From: Chrysochromulina tobinii
Lineage: Eukaryota > Haptophyta > Prymnesiales > Chrysochromulinaceae
DNA length: 29,678 bases
Assembly (NCBI GenBank): GCA_001275005.1
Contig: JWZX01002306.1
Location: forward strand, 1-29,678
Direction of reading: 5' to 3'
A program made the translations under genes and the position numbers. Below are positions 9,280-18,541 of the stretch, piece by piece (the stretch's first letter is position 1; each line of letters begins with the position of its first letter). The notes under the pieces were generated by a model that worked only from the letters and a program-made list of their open reading frames with translations, made no database searches and was not told where the DNA came from.

Positions 9280-9497
9280 CAGCAGGATGCGGCGAGGTTA
9301 CAGCAGCAGCAGCAGCAGCAGCAGTTGCAGCAGCAGCAGCAGTTGCAGCAGCAGCAGCAGCAGTTGCAGCAGTTGCAGCAGTTTCTGCAAATGCAGCACT
9401 TGCGACAGCTGCTCGCGCAGCATCAGCAGCAGCAGTTGATGGCGCAGCAGCAGCAGCATCAATCTCAATCGCAGCTTCAGCAGCAGCAGTTGATGGC

Positions 9498-9538
<41 letters not shown>

Positions 9539-9545
9539 TGATGGC

Positions 9546-9597
<52 letters not shown>

Positions 9598-11886
9598 TTG
9601 ATGGCTCAGCAGCAGCGGCAGCACGTGGAGGCGTCGCAGACGTCGCAGGCCTCGTCAGCACAGGAGGAGACGGTGGCCGGCGGGGAGGCGGCGCCCACGT
9701 CCGACGCGGGCAGCGAGCCGCGCGGTGGTATGGCCTTGCAAATGCCTGTAGAGGCGAGCAGCAGCAGCGGCGGCGCTGGTCTCGCTGCCCCTGTCGCCGC
9801 CGCCGTCTCTTCCCCCAACACCGCTGCTTGGAGCGACTCGTCGTCACAGAACGCGGCGGCTCTGCTTGGGCATCCAGCCCTGATGGCATACGTGCAGCAG
9901 CTGAGTGCCGGGCTGGGGGGTGGCGTGCTCAACGAACAGGCGGCCGGGGTCACTGACCCGTTCACCAGCCTCTGGATGCACTACGTCTCGGCGCTCCACC
10001 ACCAGAATACTGTGCATCCCGCGATGGCCGCTAGCCTGCACGGCGCTGGGGGCGTGGGCGCCGGGCTGCCAGGCGCCCCTAGCGCCCAACATGGCGCCCC
10101 TGGCCTCGGCGCGGGTCGTGGCGTCGGCCTGGGCGCCGAAGCATTCGGAGCGCCCGCTGTGGGCGCAGGCACCGCAGGCCCGACGGTCGAGGCACGCGGC
10201 CTGTCGTCGGGGCATGGGCCGGGCTCCCGTGGCGGGCGAGGCTCCCGTGGTGGCCGTTCCAACGCCAGCGCCGCCAGCGCCGAGGCCTCCGGCGCCGCAG
10301 CGGGCACGATGGCGGCTGGGCGCGGCGGCGCGGCGGCTGGGCGCGCCTCCTCACGCCGCGGCGTCAAGCGCGCGGCCGACGATGAGGCGGAGGGCGGCGG
10401 CGCCCCCTCGGCACGTGCCGGTACAAGCGAATCCGCTCACGACGGAGGAGCGGCGGCGGTAGCGGCGGCGACGACGAGTGCGAGCGCAGCAGCCGGCGGC
10501 GACGCCGACGACGACGAGGGCGGCGAGAAGAAGCAGCGCTTCGTCTGGTCAAAGGAGGTACATCAGCGCTTCTGCAAGGTGGTGCATGCCCTCGGCATCG
10601 ACTCGGCCAAACCCCAGAAGATCGCCGAGGAGTTGGCACGGCTCGCTCCGGATGCGCCCGGGCTCCCGACTCGCCAGAACATCAAGAGCCACCTCCAAAA
10701 GTACCGTCTGCTCCTCGCGAAGCAGCGCGACGAGGGCGACACGCTCGGGCTCGGGCTCGGCATGTTCGACACCAAATCGGGCATGTTCGAGACCAAATCG
10801 GGCATGTTCGAGACGAAGCTCGACAGGTACGACGCGCCCAGGGCGCCGCGCGAGCGACTCGCCGACCGGCGGTCTTCCCTGGGCACTGGCGCTGGCCTCG
10901 GAGGCGGCCTCTCAGGTGGGCTGAGCCATCTCGGGGTTGGCCTCGGTGGCGGCCTCGGTGGCGGACTGTGTGGCGGCCTGGGCGGCGGCGGCCTTGGCGG
11001 CCTTGGCAGTCTCGGCGTCGGCGTGGGCGAGCTTGCCTCGGATGGCCGTGGCGCCGTCACGAGCGCCGTCTCGAGCGCCGTCTCGATGTCCACCCCGTTC
11101 GAGTCCGACCTCGTGCAGCGCTTCAGCCAGCGACTCCCCCCTTCGATAGCTGGGAACCTGGCGGGTGGAGCCGGCGGCGGATTCGGCGGCGACCTGGGGA
11201 CGCTTGGAAGCTATGCGGCTCCATTCGGAAGCTATGCCGGTGGAGGCGGCAGGACGTCCGCGCATGGATCCAGCGTCTCCCACGGCAGCTCCAAAGCGAG
11301 TGGGACGCGTACCACCTCCACCCATCGCCTTGCCGGCTCTCGTGCCGGAGGGATGGGCGCTGTCGCGCCGTCGGCCGAGCAGTCGACGATCGACGCGTTT
11401 GGCGCCATGGTGGGCGTGGAGGCGGACGACGACGGGCCAGGCGTGGCCTCCTTCCCTCTGGCGCAGAGCTTCGACCTCGCGGACATCCAGGCGAGCACCG
11501 GCTTCGACTTTGGCGTCCTCGGCAGCAGCTGCCTCACGCTTCCCTCGGGCGGATCTTCAGCGAGCGAGGTCGGGCGAGATCGCACGGACACGCATGGCCA
11601 CGGCAGAGCACAGCGCAACACGAGTGCGGGCGGCGGGAGCACGGACACGGGCGGCAGCCGAGCGCTCAACACGACGCTTATCGGGCTCAGCTCCCTCGGC
11701 GGAGTTGGTCACTCCGTCCCCTCACCCCACCACAAAGGCACGACGATGCCCAAGCATGGCGGCGGCAGTAGCGGCGGCGGTAGCGGCGGCGGTACCGGTA
11801 GCAGCGGCGACGGCCTTGAGCGTGACAGCCATGAGGGCTCGTCACCGCCGAGCGATGCCGCGCAACCAGACTGGTTCATGAGCTGA
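8254..11886 (+). CDS. Polyglutamine-rich GARP/Myb (SHLQKY-type) transcription factor
   Basis: A single open frame of 1210 residues from ATG 8254. Residues about 758-822 form a GARP (Golden2-like) Myb DNA-binding domain: RFVWSKEVHQRFCKVVHALG starts it and IKSHLQKYRLLLAKQ ends it, matching the plant pattern R-W-x-x-E-L-H-x-R-F ... V-K-S-H-L-Q-K-Y-R. The domain should bind DNA in the nucleus. Before it, residues about 169-456 are dominated by glutamine, and 470-757 are Ala/Gly/Ser-rich. Directly after the domain a heptad-like unit is repeated three times (GMFDTKS, GMFETKS, GMFETKL). The C-terminal third is Gly-rich, then Ser/Gly-rich. No receiver domain is present, so it is not a type-B response regulator. 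Polyglutamine tracts act as activation or phase-separating regions in other factors; here that is inference. No intron is needed. Confidence 0.85.
8758..9620 (+). repeat. CAG-repeat tract encoding polyglutamine
   Basis: An 860-base, almost pure CAG-type tract, interrupted by CTG, CAC, TTG ATG GCG and GAG codons. The longest perfect run is 23 CAG at 8989-9057. Between about 9425 and 9606 the unit CAGCAGTTGATGGCGCAGCA, encoding QQLMAQQ, recurs four times with CAG stretches of different length between copies, showing expansion by whole units as well as by single codons. The run is in the gene's frame, so frames +1 and +2 show matching Ala and Ser runs that are only shadows. Confidence 0.95.
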
Positions 11887-11937
11887 GCCGCATTCGTGAG
11901 TGGGGCCGTGGCCGTTAAGCGTCGTGTTGAGCGCTCG
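11659..11937. repeat. 22-base inverted repeat flanking the GARP stop codon
   Basis: The 22 bases at 11659-11680 (core AGCGCTCAACACGACGCTTA) are the exact reverse complement of 11916-11937. The stop codon (11884-11886) lies in the 235-base interval. One arm is coding and the other is in the 3' region. A further partial copy (GTCGTGTTGAGC) starts at 11956. In RNA the arms could pair. Confidence 0.8.
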
Positions 11938-12633
11938 TGGCCCACACACCGGGGCGTCGTGTTGAGCACTCGGGGCCGTGGCCGAGCCCACACACCGGGG
12001 CACCACAGGCCGCAGGGGCGCGTAGGCTGGCCAGGCCACAAGGCATACACAGCTTACGCCCGGGACGGCACTCTAGTGTGAGGACAGAGAACGACGGCGA
12101 GAGTATCACGAGGCCGCAGGGGGAAGCATAGAGGCATACGGGGAAGCATAGAGGCATACCATGGCGAGCACGCCGGACGCCGCTGCAGCCGCCACATGTG
12201 GGCACGCATCAGCGGGCGACGGGGAGCTCCTTGGTACAGGTAACGTGGCAGAGGACGGAGTGCGAAGAGGAGACGCGGAGAGTAGCGTATGCGCGGGCGA
12301 CCCCCACCTGAACTAAGTCGTCGTCCCTGTTGTGTGGCATTATGTTGCTAATGTTGCAGCGAAATAACAAATTTTCTAGCGCGGGGACGGGAGGGACCGC
12401 GTGTTAACTGACCGAGGGACTGAGTGACGTCGTTTCTTAACACGACAGACGCGACAACCGCGGTGCTACGGCACTGTTACTGCCGTGAGAAGGTGGACGA
12501 AACGTTCGGCGGTACGGAACCGGTACGTGTGTCCCGTGTGTGTCCCGGCTCCCACCGTTTTACCGGTTCGGTCTCTGTTTCGGCAAACATGACGTGGTAC
12601 ACGATAAGCTTCTAGACGCAAGAACAAAGAAGG
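11887..12633. other. Intergenic region with small tandem duplications
   Basis: About 750 bases. A duplicated unit beginning GTCGTGTTGAGC and ending ACACACCGGGGC occurs at 11921-11955 and 11956-12001, the second copy longer by about 11 bases. A 19-base unit beginning GGGAAGCATAGAGGC is repeated at 12121-12139 and 12141-12159. An open frame with a good start context (ACCATGG, ATG at 12161, stop at 12314-12316, 51 codons) directly follows; it has no recognisable content and I do not claim it as a gene. The AT-richer part, 12330-12390, is a likely zone for the FKBP promoter. Confidence 0.55.
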
Positions 12634-14265
12634 ATGGCCGACGACCCGATGCCGGCTCCGGGCATCGATGATCCGATGGCGATTGTCGTCGAGAAAGGTG
12701 AGACGGAGAAGCAGCTCAGTGGGCGTCCGGAGGGAGTACCATTGGATGCGGTCGACATTTCGGGCGATGGCGGCCTTTGCAAGCGCATCCTCGTCGCCGG
12801 AGATCCGAGCGAGGGTACGCCTTTCAAGGGCGCAGAGGTTCAAGTCCATTATGTCGGCACGCTGGTGTCAGACGGAAGCAAGTTTGACTCGTCGCGCGAC
12901 AGGGCGGGAAATTTCAAATTCAAGATCGGAAAGGGTAATGTGATCAAGGGCTGGGACGTGGGTGTGGCCACGATGCTCAAGGGCGAGAAAGCGGAGCTGT
13001 ACTGCCGGTCGGACTATGCATATGGCGCAGAGGGCTCGCCTCCCAAGATCCCGGGCGGTGCGACGCTCAAGTTCGAGGTGGAGCTGCTCTCGTGGGCCGA
13101 GCCTGAGAAGCAAAAGTGGGAGTACACTGCCAGGGAGAAGATTGACAAAGCTACCGATATCAAAACGGTGGCCACCACCGCTTTCAAAGCAGAAGAATGG
13201 TGGGCCGCTCGCGAAAAGTACGACGAGGCGGCGGAGTGGGTGGATCGCGATTCAATTGCGCGATCTAAGGGCCGCGAGGACGGGGACAAAGAGCCAGCAG
13301 CCCAAGAGCTGCACGTGGCCTGCTTGCTCAACGCCGCGCAGTGCTCTCTCAAGCTTTCCGACTGGCCGATGGCGTCCACTGTGTGCACCAGAGTGCTCGG
13401 CCTGAAAGAGTTGCCGACGCCGTCTCGTATCAAGGCGCTCTTCCGGCGTGGCACGGCTCGGCTTAAGATGGCGGACTTCGATGGTGCACGCGCGGACCTC
13501 AAAGAGGCTTGCACTCTCGACCCCAAATCGAAAGAGATTCGCGAGGTGTACGGTTCCATCAAGGAGGCCGAGGCCGCCGCCAAGCAGTCTGAAAAGGGCC
13601 TGTTTGCGAAGATGGTCAAGGGCGCCGGTGGCATCAAGAAGAAGCCGCCGCAGGGAGTCCCATCGGATGCGGTCGACATTTCGGACGATGGCGGCCTTTG
13701 CAAGCGCATCCTCGTCGCCGGAGATCCGAGCGAGGGTACGCCTCCGAAGGGCGCCCAGGTTCAAGTCCATTATGTCGGCACGCTGTTGTCCAATGGCAGC
13801 AAGTTTGACTCGTCGCGCGACCGGCCGGGCAACTTCTCGTTCAAGCTTGGAATGGGGAGGGTCATCAAGGGCTGGGACGTGGGTGTGGCCACGATGCTCA
13901 AGGGCGAGAAAGCGGAGCTGTACTGCCGGTCGGACTATGCATATGGTGACAAGGGGTCGGGCCCCAAGATCCCGGGCGGTGCGACGCTCAAGTTCGAGGT
14001 GGAGCTGCTCTCGTGGGCCGACGGCGCAGACATGCCTGATGATGATGACGACGATGCGGACGACATGAGTGGCGCGGAGACGAATGAGGACGACGAGCCT
14101 ATGGCAGATGAAGCCAAGGACGAAGCCAAGGACGGCGCCAAGGATGGAGCCCAAGGTGAAGCCGTGCCCATCGAGGACGACGAGCCTATGGCAGATGAAG
14201 CCAAGGGCGGAGCCAAGGACGGAGCCAAGGATGGAGCCCAAGGTGAAGCCGAGCCCATCGAGTGA
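12634..14265 (+). CDS. FKBP-TPR-FKBP peptidyl-prolyl isomerase
   Basis: FKBP domains isomerise Xaa-Pro bonds and, in large FKBPs, assist Hsp90 clients. The 543-residue protein starts at ATG 12634. FKBP unit 1 spans about residues 35-154 and unit 2 about 341-461. Both keep the pocket residues: VHYVGTL, FDSSRDR, VIKGWDVG (Val-Ile and Trp), DYAYG, KIPGGATLKFEVELLSW. Between them, about 165-325, is a TPR region with LLNAAQCSLKLSDWPMA and IKALFRRGTARLKMADFDGA, which retains the Asn, Lys and Arg positions of the Hsp90/Hsp70-binding carboxylate clamp. The tail has a run of Asp and two copies of a 29-residue acidic unit starting EDDEPMADEAK. There is no signal peptide, so it is cytosolic or nuclear. 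The order is odd: ROF1 or FKBP52 types put all FKBP units before the TPR. Confidence 0.95.
   Translation: MADDPMPAPGIDDPMAIVVEKGETEKQLSGRPEGVPLDAVDISGDGGLCKRILVAGDPSEGTPFKGAEVQVHYVGTLVSDGSKFDSSRDRAGNFKFKIGKGNVIKGWDVGVATMLKGEKAELYCRSDYAYGAEGSPPKIPGGATLKFEVELLSWAEPEKQKWEYTAREKIDKATDIKTVATTAFKAEEWWAAREKYDEAAEWVDRDSIARSKGREDGDKEPAAQELHVACLLNAAQCSLKLSDWPMASTVCTRVLGLKELPTPSRIKALFRRGTARLKMADFDGARADLKEACTLDPKSKEIREVYGSIKEAEAAAKQSEKGLFAKMVKGAGGIKKKPPQGVPSDAVDISDDGGLCKRILVAGDPSEGTPPKGAQVQVHYVGTLLSNGSKFDSSRDRPGNFSFKLGMGRVIKGWDVGVATMLKGEKAELYCRSDYAYGDKGSGPKIPGGATLKFEVELLSWADGADMPDDDDDDADDMSGAETNEDDEPMADEAKDEAKDGAKDGAQGEAVPIEDDEPMADEAKGGAKDGAKDGAQGEAEPIE
12733..14019 (+). repeat. Two near-identical FKBP-coding units 921 bases apart
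   Basis: Bases 12733-13098 align with 13654-14019 at a constant 921-base offset with no gap. I count about 35 mismatches in 366 positions by eye. The differences are clustered; long blocks, including third codon positions, are identical (for example the 80-odd bases starting ATCAAGGGCTGGGACGTGGG, and the last 57 bases). Confidence 0.9.
14086..14262 (+). repeat. Tandem 87-base repeat encoding the acidic FKBP tail
   Basis: Two in-frame copies (14086-14172 and 14173-14259, then the last codons) each encode a 29-residue unit: EDDEPMADEAK, then AKDGAKDGAQGEA, then a short PI-containing end. Copies differ by a few substitutions. Confidence 0.85.
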
Positions 14266-15460
14266 GCGCCATGATGAGCGCATCCGCTCAAACACCGCAG
14301 GGCTCGTACATCACCGTTCTCGACGCGCTGTGCATGTAGCCTTGGCCCAGTAGGCAACTGTAGCTCAGGACTCCCCGCCAACTTCGTTCGTAGATTCCCG
14401 AGCACCATCCACCGCAAGAGACGTCAATGAGCTCGTTTTTGATTCCGCGTTTCGTTCGTAGATTCTCGTAGCGTAGCGTACGGCTTTACGAGGTTAGGTA
14501 CGTAAGATCGGTTTTTGATCGGTTTCTTAGTGACAAGTACACCTCGTGCGAGCACACGCGCGCCGGCGCCGGCGCGCCGCCGCGGCGGGCCGCACCCGGA
14601 AGGGTACCCGGAAGCCGGAAGACCGCGCAAGCGCGGCGGGCCGGCGCGCGGCGGCCAGGGACGAGGCTCGAGGGAGGGCGGGCCCGGCTTAGCGGCTTTT
14701 CCCGTCCGCCGACCGGGAACGACACAGCGCGACACATACACGATACAGCACTATAGGTTTACGCGCCATGACTATACGGAGATCTGGTACCGGTAGCCCT
14801 AGTGACGAAACCCCCTGGTTGCCTAATAAATATAAATAGATGACGAAACTCTGCGTGGTTAGTGACGAAACTTCGACGAACCTTTTCCCGCACTTTTTCT
14901 AATATCATACGCGCTATATATTTCGGACTTTATTGCTAAGCACACTCGATCGGGCGTACCCGGGCGGCACGTCGATCAACGATGCGCGGAAACGTTCGTT
15001 AAAAATTCCTTCCCGCGGTTCCGCGCCAGCCTTCCTCGAATCGTCGCGCAACCGCGGTCCGGCCGCGCCGCGCGCGCGCCGCGCGCCCCGCTCCGCAGCC
15101 GCGCACCGGCACGCCCCCCGTGCCATGACGCCCCATGTGACGCCCCCGCCGCGCCTAAGCCGCGCCTGGCAGTGTGGTAGAGGGCCCCGGCGCCACGCGC
15201 CACGGGGGGCGCGAGGACCGGGGACCAAGTCGCAGACGAGAGAGAGACGACATTACGCCACCGACGTCGCGTCCACTGACAACTCGATAGAGACAGTCCA
15301 CCGCGCTCCGAAGCTCTCCTCTTACTATCAAAACTTGAAAAGCCGAGTACCCGGCGCGGCTCCGCCGCCCTCATCGTTCGGTTTTGTCAAAAACTCGGCC
15401 GCGTGGGGTTGTGACCCGGATACTCTGACCCACGAGCCCCGTCCCTGCAACTTGGGGTCT
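14266..15460. other. Convergent intergenic region with short repeats and a GC palindrome
   Basis: About 1.2 kb between the FKBP gene and the end of the ankyrin-PhyH gene. It contains TTCGTTCGTAGATTC twice (14383-14397, 14451-14465); the perfect 20-base palindrome GCGCGCCGGCGCCGGCGCGC at 14558-14577; and TGACGAAAC three times between about 14802 and 14873 in an AT-rich patch. The segment 14990-15200 is extremely GC-rich. I find no coding stretch with family-like pattern, no RNA gene and no recognisable transposon ends. Confidence 0.6.
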
Positions 15461-17171
15461 TCAAAATGCCTCGTGCGGCGAGTCCTGCAAGCCATCCCGC
15501 GCCAACCACCAGCGGCCCGCGTCCTCGGCTTGCACCGCGAGTGGGATCCCATCGGGCACGAGTCCGCTCTCACTCACGAGCGAGAGCACGAGGGTCAACC
15601 GGTCCTCCGTGTGTGTGTTCGCCCGGCCGCGATGGACCACGTTGGGCGAATAGACTGTGACGGTGCCTTCGGGCACGGCCACGATGACCGAGGGTGCAGC
15701 CTGCTCGTCCGTGGGCTCTGTGTGCGTGTGGCTGGCCGGCTGTACCTCGAGCGCGCCCTGCTGGGCACCCGTGTCGACGAGGGCGATCTGGACTGACACG
15801 ATGCGACCGTCCAACACGTTGTCGTCGCGGTGCCACGCTTGCGCCGCGGCCCCCGGGCTCGCACGCATCACGCCAAGCTCGAGTAGCAGCAGCTGCTCCG
15901 CCTGCAGCGCCGCTTCCAGGAAGGGCCAGAGTACCGTAGCCGAAAGCTGGCTGAGCGCATCCGTCACCTCGTGGCTCACTGGGAGGGCACGCAGCGCTCG
16001 CTGCGCGGGCGCACGGATGTTGGCCGTTCGATCGATCGTTGATACAGCACCGCGCTCCACCGGCAGCAGCAATGCCTGTGCGTGTCCCCTCAGTGCTCGT
16101 ACCGACTCAGCCGACAGGAGCGAGGGGAACACGACGACGCCGTGCCGTCGCCACAAGCTCAAGGCTTGGAGGGTCGCGCCAACGGTCGGGCCCGCAGCCG
16201 TAATCACGCGAGATACATTCAGATCTTGGAGTGTACGTGCGGGCGCCACTCCTGCATGCAATGAGGGAGGACATCAGCATGCCATTCGGGAGGCAATCAG
16301 ATCTTGGAGCGGGCGGGCGGGCGGTACTCGGCTTCGCCCCCACCCCCTAGGCCTGCAAACATGCCATAGGGAGGCAATCAGCATGCAATGAGTGAGGTTC
16401 GCTCACCCCCTAGCCCCTCTAGCCCTGCAATTGCCATGGCCATCTGGTCGCGACCAAACGTGGCTGCATCGGAGGTACGCTCAGGCATCAGCCTCCACGC
16501 GTGTTCAAACGATACCCGAGCTCCACCACCGTCGTCACCGCCACAGCCGCCGCCGCCGCCGCCGCCGTCGCCGCCAGCATGGGAGCTCAACGCAGCACTC
16601 TGCTCAGCCCTCGCCTGCACCGTGCCTAGCCGCGCGTACGCCTTCGCTCTCGCGGGCGAGAGACGAATCGCGTGGGCGTAGGCCTCGCCTGATGATGGGC
16701 GCAATCTCCATAGGGCACTGATGAGGGGCGCAATCTCCATAGGGCACTGATGAGGGGCGCAATCTCCATAGGGCCCTCAGACGGAATCGGGTGCCATCAG
16801 GTGTCATCAGACAACTCGCGACGGCGTATAAGGCCTCACACTCGCAGGCGTACTCGCAGGCGTACTCGCAGGCGTACTCGCAGGCGTACTCGCAGGCGTA
16901 CTCGCAGGCGTACTCGCAGGCGTACTCGCAGGCGTACTCGCAGGCGTACTCGCAGGCGTAATCAGGCGTACTCGCAGGCGTAATCAGGCCCCACTCACAT
17001 GCTGCCGCACGCACACGAGCGAGTTGCCGCGGGGATGCGAGCGCCAGACGCCCTGTGGTCCTTGCGCGTTGTTCCAGCCCATCGCCGCGTTGGATGTGCA
17101 TGCGGTACTCATCAACGGCGTCGTGCTGAGCGTCCGAGGGCGAACCGGCTGACGAGTCGGCGCCGCCCTCA

Positions 17172-17221
<50 letters not shown>

Positions 17222-18541
17222 ACGCCCACTGATGCCACCACTGCGAGCACGCTTGAGCATCAACTCCATCCAGGAGAGGCGGCCCAGGTAGGCGGCCGCA
17301 TGCAAGGCTGTCTGCCCCGTCCAAGGGTGCGGGGCATGTGCGGAGGCGCCCGCGTCAAGCAGGGCGATGAGCAGGGGCGTCGGATCCAGTAAGCTTGTGA
17401 GCTTTGGGTCCGCCGTTGGTGCGCCATCCGCCCTAATTGTGCCGCCTGCGATGGGGGCGCCTCCGGCTCCGTGTGCTCCGTAGACGGCGACCGTGAGAGG
17501 TGAGAGACCGGCTGCATTGAGTGCGTCAACCGGCACATGCGCACGCAGCAAGGTGGTGACCATCTCGGTCGCGCCTCGCCTCGCGGCAAGGTGGAGGGGC
17601 GTCACGCCTCTGTGATCGCAAGTGGACGGATCGGCCCCTCGGCGCAAGAGCTCCCGCGCGGTGCCGTACGCACCCGCATCGAGAGCTATGCTGAGCGGCG
17701 TGTGTCCCATGTGCGACCTCGCCTCGAGCGTCGCCCGGCCGCGCCCGAGCAGCAGCTCCACTACGCCCGACTGGCCCTTCTCGGCCGCCACGTGTAGCGC
17801 AGTGTGCCCTGTTGCGGTTGGAACGTCCGCACTCGCGCCGCTGGCTAGCAGGAGCTGGACCATCTCCTCGTGGCCCTTGAGGGCTGCAAGGTGCAATGCC
17901 GTGAATCCCAGAAGCGTGGGCGCGTCGATGGATGCTAACGCGCCCGCCGCGTGCGTCAGCAGCACGCGCGCCGCACTGAGCAGCATCGCTGGGGAGGCCT
18001 TCTGAGACGCCGCGCATACGTGCAGTGGAGTGTGCCCAGAGCTCGTCTGGGCGCTGGCCGCCGCGCGGCGGTCGAGGAGCAGCCGCACGATGGGGCCGTG
18101 GCCGTTCTCTGCCGCGAAATGAAGCGGTTGGAGTCCTGCGTCTGTGACAGCGGCATGTGAGGCTTTCGCCTCAAGCAACAGAGAGGCCATGGCGAGGTGG
18201 CCCTGCTCGGCGGCCACGTGCAGCGGAGTGGCACCGAGATTGGTCGCTGCATCAACGACGACAGCGCCTGTATCTAGCAATTCACGAGCGGTCTTGAGCT
18301 CGCCTCTCTGGGCTGCAAAGTGCAGCGGTGTCGCAGGGCCACGCTTGTACGTCAATGGCCGGTTGGAAACGACCGCCTCAATCGCCGCCTTCATCACCTG
18401 TGCAGCCATGGGCTGAGCACAGATTGCCATGGTGGTCGCAGCAAGAACAGCGATGCCGACGGCCCAGGCTGCATACGGCACCTCGGTTGGACGGGCCGCG
18501 CGCTTTTTGGCTGAAGATGGGCGAGCAGGCGGCACTGGCAT
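15461..18541 (-). CDS. Ankyrin-TPR-PhyH (2-oxoglutarate oxygenase) fusion protein, three exons
   Basis: Proposed exons: 18541-16999, 16688-16407 and 16251-15461 (871 residues). Both introns are phase 1 with donors GTGAGT and GTGAGC and CAG acceptors. The first ATG is at 18541. Residues about 26-48 (AVGIAVLAATTMAICAQPMA) form a signal anchor. About ten ankyrin repeats follow (typical TPLHVAAEQGHLAMASLLLE), then a Gly/Glu linker. Exon 2 gives a TPR-like segment (AYAHAIRLSPARAKAYARLG). Exon 3 is a phytanoyl-CoA dioxygenase-type domain with iron ligands H749, D751 (AWHRDDN) and H815 (NVVHRG) and a 2-oxoglutarate-binding R826. The domain should hydroxylate a substrate using Fe(II) and 2-oxoglutarate; the substrate is unknown. 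On its own the PhyH frame has no ATG and an upstream stop at 16274-16276, so a 5' exon is required. The alternative is two adjacent genes. Confidence 0.72.
16252..16406 (-). repeat. Proposed intron 2 of the ankyrin-PhyH gene, made of degenerate repeats
   Basis: 155 bases with donor GTGAGC at 16406-16401 and acceptor CAG at 16254-16252. On the plus strand it carries repeated pieces: GGAGGCAATCAG at about 16290 and 16372, ATCAGCATGC at about 16273 and 16378, and GCATGCAATGAG at 16254 and 16381. The string TCAGATCTTGGAG at about 16307 copies a piece of the following exon near 16218, so exon-intron border sequence has been duplicated into the intron. Confidence 0.6.
16689..16998 (-). repeat. Proposed intron 1 of the ankyrin-PhyH gene, made of two minisatellites
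   Basis: 310 bases with donor GTGAGT (16998-16993) and acceptor CAG (16691-16689). Plus-strand 16839-16958 is ten consecutive copies of a 12-base unit, TACTCGCAGGCG (first copy with C); one more copy is at 16969-16980. Plus-strand 16691-16777 is three copies of a 29-base unit beginning GATGAGGGGCGCAATC. Because 12 is a multiple of three, the intron stays open in the ankyrin frame and would encode repeated Tyr-Ala-Cys-Glu if retained. Each 29-base unit carries an ATCAG acceptor-like end on the minus strand. Confidence 0.7.

Noticed and set aside
8705-9956. Long open frames rich in Ala or Ser (plus) and Leu or Ala (minus) across the CAG tract
   Set aside because: They are shadows of the CAG repeat in other frames; only the Gln frame continues into a recognised DNA-binding domain.
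12161-12316. 51-codon frame with strong start context ACCATGG
   Set aside because: No recognisable content, short, and next to small repeats; could be chance or a first exon, so it is only mentioned in the intergenic entry.
14914-15374. Overlapping Arg/Ala-rich frames on both strands
   Set aside because: They follow extreme GC content and show no conserved pattern.
16839-16990. Regular 12-base repeat array that might suggest a CRISPR
   Set aside because: Units are contiguous with no spacers and the setting is eukaryotic; it is a minisatellite inside a proposed intron.
16604-16998. Ankyrin gene continuing as coding through the Tyr-Ala-Cys-Glu repeat to a stop near 16604
   Set aside because: A strong GTGAGT donor precedes the repeat and a phase-matched exon follows; read-through is treated as a possible retained-intron form only.
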